DNA from: Lithospermum erythrorhizon
Taxonomy: Eukaryota > Streptophyta > Magnoliopsida > Boraginales > Boraginaceae
NCBI GenBank assembly: GCA_019722365.1
Contig: JADFUC010002379.1
Coordinates: forward strand, 1 to 64,000
Direction: 5' to 3'
Length of the DNA: 64,000 nt
Below the pieces are notes generated by a model. It was not told the DNA's origin. It saw only the letters and a list, made by a program, of their open reading frames with translations, and did not search any database. The translations under genes were made by a program, and so were the position numbers. Below, piece after piece: positions 47,160-58,115 of the stretch; within the stretch, counting starts at the first letter, position 1, and the number at the start of each line of letters is the position of its first letter.

Positions 47160-47574
47160 AAAAGCAAAACAAAGTCAAACATTTAAAATCAACTAAACTC
47201 TAACTTCATACCTCAAATTTGTAGGAAAAGAGACGGGAAAGTTTTAATAATCAACTCATATCTTAATAAAGAAGTCAGGCCATTTAAATGGAAGAGAAAT
47301 TTTTCTTGTTTCCAACCCCAGTAAGGAATGAGAAGATTTTTTTTCGGTGTTGTGTTTGATAACCGATGAGAGTGTATAACTTAGCTCCTAAGTCTTAGAA
47401 TAACAGTTTCAGCTCCATTTTTTAAGTTGAATCAATTTATCAAACACTTTAATCTATAGAACTTAATTCGAATTATCCATGGCTACTACTACTAAATTAT
47501 AAATGTAATTCTGCCTGAAGAAATTGTATTAATTAATATTATTATCGAAATTAATCGGAACGGTTATTAATTCA
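47160..47574 (-). mobile_element. 3' LTR of a gag-less gypsy element
   Basis: It parallels 50829-51211: ATACCTCAAATTT, GGAAAGTTTTAATAATCAACTC, ATGGAAGAGAAATTTTTCTT, TACTAAATTATAAATG, ATTATTATCGAAATTAA and TTATTA. On the minus strand it starts after a polypurine-like TTTTATTAGGAGAAT. It is much shorter than the other LTRs of the family and resembles only their first 370-400 bp. Confidence 0.7.
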
Positions 47575-50500
47575 ATTCTCCTAATAAAATTTCGACTTAA
47601 ATTTGACAACCCAAACAACTAAGAACATATATAGCAACACTAAATCAACACTATATAAAATAAAAGCAATACTAACTCACATCTCCTCGAAAAGCTGCGG
47701 GTAACTTGTTCCTCATCTCATCCCTCACGCTCCCAAGCTCAGCCTCCTCTACAATGGCGATTCCTCCATTTAACTTTCACTAAGGCCAATACCTTATTCC
47801 TCAAACCTCTCCTTCCGGGTCCGTAATTTCAGTTTTTCCTAAACGTGAGGTCCTCCTCAAGCTCCACCGAGGTGATTAAGAATATGCGACTCAATAGGAT
47901 ATAATTTCAACAGATACATAAACATATTAGAACTTACCCAAACCTCTGGAGGCAACAACCGATAAGCCACGGAGCCACCCATGATCTCAAACGTCCAATA
48001 TAATGAGACTCCAACTTCCCTTTTCTCTCCCAAATCGTGATCACACCCTTCCACGGGATACCGCTAAACACACTATCATTTAATTCAAACGACAAGTCTA
48101 CTCTATGATTCATCAGATATTTCTTCAGCCTATCCTTTGAAGCCCCCATGTCAGCCAATCCAACCTCGATCCGCCTATCGAAACTCTCACCTCAACCTCA
48201 ACTGCAAATCTTCCTTCTACCTCTATTCCAACAACCGGAGGCGACACCCTGCCCATACAATGCCTCAAAAGATGCCATCTCAATGCCAGCATGGAAGTCA
48301 GTTATGGTAAAGCCGAACCTCTATCTTCTGGGCAACCTACGATCCCAATTCGGAGAAATTGCAATCATTGCTAACGGAGCAGCATCCTCCAACGCCCCGT
48401 ATCGCCCCTCTCAGATTGCCCATCCGCCTAGGGATGAAAAGATGTACCTAACTCCACCCTAGTCCCCAAAGGCTCTGAAACCTCCAACCTCGAAGTGAAT
48501 TTCGCTGCTGTCCGAAATGACTTATACACCGAAACCCTCGTGCAACCTCACAATCTGGATCCCACATAGATCATCGCCAGTTTCTCGTGACCCATCTGTA
48601 GATCTAATAGGTAGGGAAATGAACACTTCATAACCTATCCACAATCACATAGATCCCACCATGTCGCTCAACGCCCTAGGAAGCCAAACACTAAGTCCAT
48701 GGTAATATTCTCCCATGTCCACTGAATGTGGAAGAGTCCAAGAACAAACCCCTGTGATGTCTATATGTGTCTTCACCTGTCGGATTAAACTAAGCACTTG
48801 CCACGAACTTGGGATTCTCTCTCTTCATTCCCGGCCACCAATACGTACAACCTCAAAGGTATACTATGCTGAGAGGCTATGAGCCCCATCAAGAATCTCC
48901 CATTTCATCTGTCACGCACTTAAAGATTGGATCCACAAGCACCGGTCGAACTATCATATGCTTAAAATCTCCATCAAGCAATACATCGAAATCGACTCCT
49001 CAGCTTGTTTCATCTCTCTCTGATCTTTGATTTTCTACTCAAATATCAGCCATTACATTTGCCTTTCCTGGGCGGCACTAATAGTCACAATCACCGATGA
49101 ACTCCATCCACTTCTCCGCTTCAAATTCAAATCCTCTGTGTTGGGGAGAGACTTCAAACCTATGATCTGCAGAAAACTGCACAACCCCATACGTATAATG
49201 TCTCCACTTCAACACAAAGACTATCGCCGCCAGCCTTACTGCTGGGTCGGATAGTTCTTCTCGTGATTTCTCAATTGTCGGGAAGATAGCAATCACCTTC
49301 CCATTCTCAAGACGAACACACCTAACCCCGATGCGGCATCGCTATAAATCACGTGAGTTCTCTCGTAACTGACGGTATCGCTTAACACCGGAGCAAAGAG
49401 TCAACTTCCCCTTTAATATCCTGAAGCAGTCCTCACAATCACTATCCCAAATAAATGGAACCCCTTTTCTGGTCAACCTGGTCAATGGCGTCGCGATCAA
49501 AGAGAAGTCCTTGATGAATCTCCTGTAGTAACCAGCTAACCCCAAGAAACCTACACCTCAATCATACCTGGGACCTCCCAATTGTTCACGGCATCCACCT
49601 TACGCGGATCAACACAACAATTTCGCTTTAAATACGACTCAGAATTGTACTTTCGCCAACTGTAACTCACATTTAGAAAACTTGGCATACAACCTGTGTC
49701 GCCTCAAGGCCCCCAACACATCCGCAAATGCCTCCCATGTTCCTCCTCCCCTCTAGAATATATCATAATATCATCAATCTATACCACCACAAACTCATCC
49801 AGATATCACTCCGGAATACCCGGTCTATTAAATCCATAGTGCCGCATTCTGGCCCAAATGGCATCACTAAAACCTTCCAATGCCCTTATAACGAGATCGA
49901 AAGCCGATTTCGAATATCCTCCTTGATCCTCAACAGTGATAACTGGGATCCCAAATCAATTCAGAACACCTTGGCATCCTTCACGATCAAATAAATCACA
50001 CTCGGGGCGTGGTATCGATTCTTTTAATGGTCACTTTTATCCAATTGCCTATAGTCAATGCACACCCTCATCGAATCCATCTTCTTTTCACAAATGTAAC
50101 TGCACCTCACTTGGAGATACGCCGTCCGATGAATCCTTTCTCCAACAAATCTCAGAATCGAAGTCCGCAATTTAACTCCGGTTGGGGCCATCCGGTACGG
50201 CGGAATAGAAATTGTCTGCACGAACAACTGATAGCAAATTTGATCTCCCTCTGCGGCAATCCCGGTAAGTCCCTAGGAAAGACATCTCGAACTCTCTAAC
50301 AACCACATCTCTAATCGCTTCCTTCTTCTCTATTCAAATCAATCACATATCCCAAGAACCTAACACACCCTTCGTGATCAACCTCCTAACTTTAAGTGTT
50401 GATACAAAACTGAAGGCAAAAACCTTTCTTCGCCCCCACGAATCGGATACCGGCCCCCCTAACCCCAAAGTAATCTCCTTCCGATGACAATCAATACGTA

Positions 50501-50828
50501 ATTTACGCTTTCCCCAACCAATCCATATCTTATAAGATCGAAATCGAAAGCTCAAAATGGAAGTAAATCGGAGATAACAATGGAATTGCCATACACTGCA
50601 AAGGACAGTCTCAGAATACAACCAACCACAACCCACCTCCTAACAGTGTCATAATCTCGCTGGATATGCGGCACAATAACATACGATATAAAAATAAACT
50701 CGCTAAACAAAAAGAACGCGTAGTCTAAAATCAAACAATACTCTAGCCTCAAAATCACATTGGCCGTGTGAATAAATGTATTCGCCACCACTTGGGTATC
50801 CTCAAGGCCTGATTTTAAAGATCCTGCT
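47575..50828 (-). mobile_element. Gypsy pol without gag (protease to integrase), decayed
   Basis: Minus-strand order: protease (about 50791-50500, NTFIHTANVILRL and FAVYGNSIVISDLLPF then KLRIDCHRKEITLG); RT N-terminus (about 50230-50030, ISIPPYRMAPTGVKLR and MRVCIDYRQLDK); RT C-terminus (49545-49400, MGLAGYYRRFIKDFSLIATP); RNase H (about 49296-49080, RLAAIVFVLKWRHYTYGV); integrase core (about 48740-48560, WENITMD); and C-terminus (48158-47857, PWKGVITIWERKGKL, GSVAYRLLPPE). The phrases fit Tekay/Del-like chromoviruses. No gag lies between the 5' LTR and protease. Many stops are present. Confidence 0.85.
49342..49545 (-). pseudogene. Gypsy RT C-terminal fragment
   Basis: The frame MGLAGYYRRFIKDFSLIATP, then LTRLTRKGVPFIWDSDCEDC, is the very conserved junction of RT and RNase H in plant chromoviruses. 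It shifts frame soon after. Confidence 0.85.
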
Positions 50829-51211
50829 CACTCTATACCTCAAATTTAGGGAAAAGATTATGGAAAAGTTTTAATAATCAACTCGAGGATCTTAATACAA
50901 CAAAGGATGAAATGGAAGAGAAATTTTTCTTGTTCACATGAAGGGGTCTCGCCGAACCTAAAAAGGAAACGAGAAGATTTTTTCTGTGTCAGGTTTGAGG
51001 TTTAATTTTAGAGTAGATAACTTATTTTAAGTCTTGGGTTAATAAAGAGTTTGTGCCCATTTTAAGTGAATCGAGTTATCAAACCATTTGAATTTATTTA
51101 ACTTAATTTGAATTATCCTCAAGCACATTACTAAATTATAAATGCACTGCTCAAGTAAATTTTTAATATTTAATTAATATTATTATCGAAATTAACTGAA
51201 CTGTTATTACA
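50829..51211 (-). mobile_element. 5' LTR of the gag-less gypsy element
   Basis: It pairs with 47160-47574. It ends on the plus strand with CTGTTATTACA, the reverse complement of the family's LTR start. The inner end (CTCTATACCTCAAATTT) lies at the splice-donor-like motif of the longer LTRs, and protease sequence follows almost directly. Confidence 0.7.
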
Positions 51212-51899
51212 ATTTGACCGAGTCTAAGTATGTGTCAGCTAAGCTTGAACGCAAGTTAGAATTTTACTATCAAGCGACAAAGTTACAGTTATCACCAAAG
51301 TAAATGTGAGGCGGAAACCTCGAGGCCCATTTCTTGCAATAGAAACCTTTAAGATTCTTTTGTTTTGGTGATTTATAAGAAAGAGGATAGGCTTCAAAGG
51401 CATACGGCAAAGAGTAGGCGGTAGAGTATCCCATGTCTGCTGGGGCTATGTGCTTAAAGTGGTTCCGAGGCTCACCATTAATACTATCAGTATTATACAA
51501 AGAGTCACACATTCTTTAATTAATTGAATTCAATGGAGAGGGAAATTAAGCTTTTGGAGTAGTTTCAGCAGAAAATCTCATCTAATTCTATCAAATGGTT
51601 CGCTTCATAACAATTCTTTAATGGTAAACTAAATCATTCTTTATACATCTTGGAGGTTCATGGGTGTATGTTTCGAACCATGATGATGTTGTCCTGGGAC
51701 CCCCTACATGCACAAAACCATTTAAAAGGAAAGAGAATAGGTATATCAAGGTCTGCTTTTAGAAAAAAAACCCAATTTTATAAAATTTCTATGATTCCTA
51801 AACAATAGACAAATATATTCATTATAGTATTTTCTGTCAATATTCTAAAAATACGTTGTATTTCTAACGTCAAAGGAAAAAACGAATAAAGGAAAATAT
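51212..51899. other. Intergenic, no gene recognised
   Basis: I find no supported coding frame, terminal repeats or RNA features in this AT-rich stretch. Confidence 0.5.
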
Positions 51900-53955
51900 C
51901 AATTGAGTTATGTTGATACGCCAAGTGCTTCGCACGGCTAGTCCATCACCAATGCTGGGAGTAAGACTTGAAATAGTTTTGCACAAACTCCCATGTATCA
52001 TTCCATCTCATCCATGGAAGGTGGATCATCTTATTTTTTTTCCCAGTGAAGGCTTTAACCCCTCCCCCATTTTGGGTTGGCAAAGTTTTATTCTAAAAAT
52101 TTCTGGCAGCTTTCCTGAGTCATCTCTACGCTTTAAGGTAAGAAAGCTCGAATTTTATATTCGAAGTTTGGCGGATGCCAATTTTTTACATTGTTGACTT
52201 TCTTTTGGAGTACGATAATGATAATCTTCATTGAAGCCTTAGATTATCGTATAAGAGGTGATAATAATCGATGTATGGGTTGAAATATGTCAGAATTATG
52301 CTGACTTTTTGTTTATTTCTTTTGTTGACTCTTTTCAAAATGGTTTTAATACTTTATATAAGTACAATTTGGACTTTATTATAGTTAGTTTCGAGGCGAG
52401 GTCATGATTTTAGGCATTGAGAATGTTTGGATAAAAATGAGTTTTGTAAAGTTTGAGTAGTTAATTGCCTGAGGACAAAGATTTGTCGTATACTTGATGA
52501 TTGCTGTTAATATCGAACGTTAGGCTTTAAACTAGTAATTGGAACTCAACTATTAAAATGGAAAGTTATAACTTAAGTTGGAATAAGGTTAAGGATGGAA
52601 GTCAAGGTTATTTTGGGAGTATAAATAATGAGATTAAATATATAAGTAGAATTTTATATTACTAGTTGTATATTATAAGTAATAATTAGTAATTTTCTAA
52701 TGTTTGTTTAGGCGTTGACGTGAAAGGTCCGTTGTCATGATTAACGGGGTTTTTATATAGCTAATGGTGAGTATCATCTATCTCACCGGTGTTGATTAAC
52801 TATTTGATTACGGATACGTGTATGTGTATATGTGATCTGTTAAATTATATGTTGAATATTGCCAAGGGGTCGAGTCATTAGCCGTGTCCGTGGTCTTGGC
52901 GGAGTCGAGGCAGGTGCTTTGAAAGCGACGCTGAAATGTGACAGGAAGAATTGTATACAGTTGACGTTTGTTTGTTGAGTTGTATTGTCCGGGTATTTTT
53001 CTTCGCACTGCCATTTATTCGCAGATTTTGCTTATGTCGACGGGCAAGTTTCTCCTCAAAGAGTCGGTATTGATTATGTTTATTAGTTGCAGAACCCACT
53101 GTACGAGTTGTATCGAAGCCTTTTGAGTTAAGCCGAGTTGTCGAAGGTTGAGTTGATAGAGTTGTTGAGTTGATAGAGTCAAGTGAGTCGTCGTGTTGTT
53201 CAGCTTGATTGTGTTGCCGAAGTCAAGGAATGGCTGAAGCGCGGCTGCCGCCGCCATAGCTGATGCAGTAAGACTCCAGTGATTGCTGCGTGTTATCGCA
53301 GTCTTTCTTGAAACATAATGTATGTTATTGCTGATTGCCATCATCTTGGAATGTTTCCGTTTAAAATAATTTACGAATATAATAAACGAGAATGAAATTA
53401 CTAATGACCGCATATTAAGATCTTAAGTTGAATAATACATGTACTCACTTACTTCAGATGCAATACTGTCTACTTTGGTACACTATTATGAATTGGAGAA
53501 GAATTTCTATTCTTGAGATATATATTCACTAAGTTCTCATAGCTTACACCCTATTCGCTATGGGCGGTAATTACTGCTAGGGTCGACAGTAGCCTGCCTT
53601 GCCTCCTGGTTGTTTCAAAGCTCAGTTTTAGAGCTAGTTAAATGGTGTGTGGCAGTTGATCCTCATAGCCTCTTTTATTTTGTCGATTGCAGTTTGTTGT
53701 CTCGTATAGTCAAGTATTCTCGGGATCTTTTGCCGTTGTATGTTGATACTTTTGTACTCGGAGTTATGTTGTATGTCATGTTGCTATTATGTGTTAGAAT
53801 AATCATTTATGGACTTTTTTTTAAAAGTGTTTTTTTCCTACAGTATTATTTTATTGAGTTGTTTCAAGACATATGTCTTTAAATTTGAGTCGTCCATCTA
53901 CCGTGACTCGCATCCGTGATTCGAGACCATTCTAACCTCGTGGGGCGACGACATT
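51900..53955 (+). mobile_element. Long gypsy LTR (left boundary uncertain)
   Basis: A splice-donor-like TTTAAGGTAAGAAAGCTC lies near 52135, followed by a TTGACTTTC-rich part. From 52730 on it parallels 14735-16045, including GTTGATTAACTATTTGATTACGG, TTGAGTTGATAGAGTTG, TTACACCCTATTCGCTATGG and the terminal ATTCTAACCTCG. It ends near GGGGCGACGACA. The open frames at 51910-52197 and 53610-53882 are LTR sequence. Confidence 0.6.
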
Positions 53956-54165
53956 CGAGCTGGTCAAGCATGTGCACGACTCGATTCTAAAGAACAACAA
54001 TTACTGCTACTTACCGGCCAAAGATTGAACCCACGCCGACGTTATCAGCGCACCGCAGCGGCTAATTCGATGTCCAATGAGATGTGCTCTCGAGGACACT
54101 TTCAATTAAAATATGTGCAAATATGTTTACCTCAAGCAATGTGAATTGGAATGAAATTCCCACAT

Positions 54166-54174
54166 TACTTTTTA
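54166..54174. repeat. MULE target-site duplication, left copy
   Basis: TACTTTTTA, identical to 56452-56460. Nine base pairs is the Mutator-superfamily length. Confidence 0.85.
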
Positions 54175-56451
54175 GGCTTAATTTCTTATGCCCCTAAACT
54201 ACGCTTTATTTATCAACTTGCCCTTCATATTTTCATTTTAATGTTACCCCGTAATATTATCATCTTGTCAAATTATCCCCTGAAAATATCTTTTTGCCAA
54301 TAAAATTAATAAAAACTCATTTAACATAAGGGTAAAGTAGAAATTAAACATATATTTGATTTTTAGGGTATATTTTGAAATAACATAACATTTAGGCTTT
54401 ATTAATAATAATTAAAAAATTAAATAAAAAGAAAAAAAGAAAATGCTCCTATCCTACCCCCCATCCTATCCCACCCTACCCTATCCCACCATCACCCACC
54501 TCCACCGCCCCCACCACTAGGCCCGTGAGGAACCCAAAAGTTCGATTCGCCCGCATATTCGGGTTCAAAAGTTCGCTCGTGGCTCCTCGCTCTCGCATTA
54601 CGTGAAACCTAAAACACAAACGTTAAAAGTGAGGGTTCGACGAACCGAACCGAACAGTTCGAAATAGTTCGGTCCGGCCGTCCAATATATTAACATAATC
54701 CCATATTTCCCATTAATCCATTATAAAAGGCCCACCAGCCTCATTGCTACGGCTCCAACCCCTCCCTATTACGTGACATTCCAGGAACAAAGCCTCGGGC
54801 TCAACACATGGCCTAACCCCAACCCCAACCCTAACCCCACATATATATTTCTCTTCCTGACCTAACTCTCATTCCTCAAGAATTCATCAAAATTCCTTAA
54901 AACCTAACCTAATCCTATTATTCAACCATTTCATCTCATTTTCCATTCCATTATGCCGTTTTCTTCCTCTCATATCTTCTCGAAGTTTACGCTATGTCGG
55001 ATTCAAAGCCCCTCGTCATCTGCCTTCCGACCACCGGGTTAATGTTTATTTTTAATTCGATTTTGTTCGATTTTGTTTTGCATGTATGATATATGATGTT
55101 GATTTTTTTTTGCATCTATGATATATGATGTAATCTGTATGTTGTAATTTTTAAATTGTAATTAATGTTTCGAGTTTTGACTTTTGACTTTTGGATTTAT
55201 AATTTGTAATTTTTTGTCTGATATATATATGATGTAATTTGTATGTATGATATCCTCATCCTCATCAAAATCCAATACATATTTTTATGGATTTCAAATT
55301 CCTCTTAGTATTTTTAATTTCAATTTATATAAAAATAAATAGGTACTTGATCGAACCTTTTTCGAACCGTGAAACATTTGACCGACCGAGCCGAATAATG
55401 GAATCCAAAAAAATGGATGCGATCGAATCTCGAACCTGGAATCTGAGGTTCGCAAAAATCGACCGGACCATCTAAGTTCTACACCACCATGACCAACCTC
55501 GAACGACTCATAGTTCGGGTATAGTTCGGTCCGCCATAGCTCATTCCACCACCACCTATCAGCCCTGAGTCATCTCAAAGACCCCTCCATTTCCTTGAAA
55601 GAAACAACCTCCCTCTCCCCGAAACCTCCCTCCTTCCTACCTAGAAATTCCCTAATCCCCCTCCCCGAAAGCGACTCGAAGAACCCCCGAATCGACTTCT
55701 CATACCTCCTCCTCCCTTCCCTTGAAACGACAAGTGACATGATCATCTTCCTCCGTCTCTCAAGCATAGCCCAATTTCAATGTAATCACTAAGAAAAATA
55801 GCATCATTCAATTGAACTGGATGAGTTGAAGACGAAGATGATATGCATTTAGCCAATAAAGATTTATTGTTGCTCCTAAAAGAAGCTGTTTTGTGGGAAT
55901 TGCGGAGGAAGATGAAGGATAAGGAACGAGGAGACAGGAATTGGGGGGTGGGTGTTGCTGAGTTTGGAGCGCATGAGACGGGTTAAAGATGGTGATAATG
56001 TGGGCTTTGTAATATGGTAATGTCATGAAAGGTAGTTTGGTACGAAACCATTTTATTTCTAGTGGCGGTCAGTGGTGGAGCTGTGAGATGAAGGACTATG
56101 GCATTAGGTAAAGGGGAGGGGAGAAAAGATGATTTCAAGCGAGGTATGGCTCATAATAGTAAGCATGTGTGTGTTTTGGAGAAGTGTTAATTTATTTTGT
56201 TTTATTTCTCTTAAGAAATTATTAAAATTAAGGTTTTGGGGAATTATTAAAGATGTCCACATGTTAGTGTTATTTCAAAATATACCTTAACACTAATATA
56301 TATATAATTGCTACTTACCCCGTAGCAAATGAAGCATTTCAAATGAAAGTAATTGACAAGACGACAGATGCGGACAACTTAACAAGATGAAAGTATGAGG
56401 GGGCAAGTTGACAAATCGGGCATAGTTTATGGGGCAATACGAAATGAAGCC
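54175..56451. mobile_element. Non-autonomous Mutator-like element with long terminal inverted repeats
   Basis: The left end starts GGCTTAATTTCTTATGCCCC. The reverse complement of the right end starts GGCTTCATTTCGTATTGCCCC. The inverted similarity continues, with indels, through CAACTTGCCC, GGGTAAAGTAG and GGTATATTTTGAAATAACA, for about 250 bp per side. A perfect 9-bp duplication flanks it. No transposase is visible. The interior holds pyrimidine-rich sequence, a GTTCGG/CCGAAC-rich segment (about 54535-55530) and an open Ser/Pro-rich frame (55570-55792). The interior could include a second nested element or a captured gene fragment. Confidence 0.85.
54535..55530. mobile_element. Possible second element nested in the MULE (GTTCGG-rich ends)
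   Basis: Both margins are rich in the phrases GTTCGGTCCG, CCGAACC and TTCGAACCG (54540-54690 and 55340-55530), and the middle is plain AT-rich sequence. Repeated GTTCGG near both ends is common in plant hAT-type and other small transposons. I could not fix ends or a duplication. Confidence 0.3.
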
Positions 56452-56460
56452 TACTTTTTA
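56452..56460. repeat. MULE target-site duplication, right copy
   Basis: TACTTTTTA, the exact partner of 54166-54174. Confidence 0.85.
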
Positions 56461-58115
56461 AAGTAATGTAGAAGTAATTTTCGATTTCATGCTAGATAGT
56501 GGGATCGTCGTTTAGTCTCGTATAAGCCATATCAAGGTATTATTATTTTCAAAATGGTTCAAATATTTCACATTTGTCCCTAAATATATAAAATAAGTTG
56601 CATATTCACTTCTATTTCTTAACGTAAAACAAGGGACTTAATGTGCAACACATTGACACTTTCTAAACCCATACCGCACAATATTTATATCATTTTTGGG
56701 GACTAATCATAATGATAACCTAAGACTAAATTTATGTGGGACCAAATGGACAATTAACTTGTAAACATACTAAGCTATTTAGCAGTGGTACCTAAATTCA
56801 CTGATTTCTACTATAAAAGAATAGCCCATAACTTAGTAACAAATTATCCATACATGAAGAGAAGTACTAAAACAGGTAGTAATAATAATAAATAAAAACA
56901 GGGAGAAGCTTTGAAATCTCCTACAATCAAATCAGAGTTGCACAATTAAAGCCCAGTTTGCGTATAAGCAACATGTCTCGAATTGTTTCACACTATATCT
57001 ATCTATATCTATTTATATATTTTATAAAAGTGTGAATATAATAAGATGTTTCTATATCTATATCTGTCTATATTTATTTATATATTTTATTTAAGTGTGT
57101 GAATTTAAGATGTTTCTTCCATTTTTTATTAAGACTATATTGCCTTTCCAAAAATCTACCTTATTTATATTATTTTATTTTATCATGACAATTAACATGT
57201 GGATTAAAAAAACCACACTATTGTATTAAATTACTCATCGATTGCATAGTTTTCGTTCGTCAATCATCTTCTTGAAATGAAAACCATACCACACCATAAA
57301 ATATTTTTAATAAGGGCTTTTCTTTTTCCATTCATAAAATATGACCTTTATGCATTTTAACTCATTGTAACTTTTAGTGCATTACATTAAATGCATTTTA
57401 ATTCAAGCTAGATATTTCTTTTATTTTTAGTTAAGACTATATTAAGTCTTCCAAAAAAATTAATTATTTACATTATTTTCTTTTATCATGACAATTAACA
57501 TGGATTAAACCACACTATTGTATTAAATTACTTATTGATTTCATAATTGACTTTCATCAATCATCATTTTCTTGAAATGAAAACCACACCACAACATAAA
57601 ATATTTTTTAATAGGGCCGTTTCTTTTTCCATTCATAAAATATGAACTTATGCATTTTAACTCATTAAAAAACTTTAGTGCATACATTAAAATGCATTTT
57701 AATTCATGGTTATAATAATTTACAAAAATTTAATACATAAGTTAAAGTCCTCTAAGAAGTTACAATATTATATGCGACTCTTTACTATTCCATCTAGCTT
57801 TGGGAGATTCTTCCTCTACTATATAATCCCTAAAATAACATTTTCATGATTTTTGATTGTAATGAACTTTTTATAGACTAATCATAGATTGTTTAAACAA
57901 TAAAATAATTTGGGAACATGCATGGATAGATCAAAACTAACTAATCATTATAAGTTGTTCTAATTGTTCTTTGGACAATGAATCTATTTATCCAACAACT
58001 CGTTGAAGACATGGAAGGTTGCCCGTTCAAAACATCATTTTGAAACCATTTTATGTGTGCCTCATAACTTTTTTGAAGAAGTCTTTTGTAGAATTATTAC
58101 ATCTACCAACACACT
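56461..58115. other. AT-rich intergenic region with a tandem duplication
   Basis: I find no gene. It contains TATCTATATCTATTTATATATTTTAT-like phrases twice (near 56995 and 57052) and the duplication described at 57117-57707. Confidence 0.55.
57117..57707. repeat. Two tandem copies of a unit of about 295 bp
   Basis: Copy 1 (57117-57410) and copy 2 (57415-57707) share ATCATGACAATTAACATG, ACCACACTATTGTATTAAAT, CTTGAAATGAAAACCA, TTTCTTTTTCCATTCATAAA and TTATGCATTTTAACTCATT in the same order. Small indels separate them. Confidence 0.85.

Noticed and set aside
54810..54842. CCTAACCCCAACCCCAACCC, resembling telomere repeats
   Set aside because: Only a few imperfect units are present, and the plant telomere unit (CCCTAAA) is not matched.
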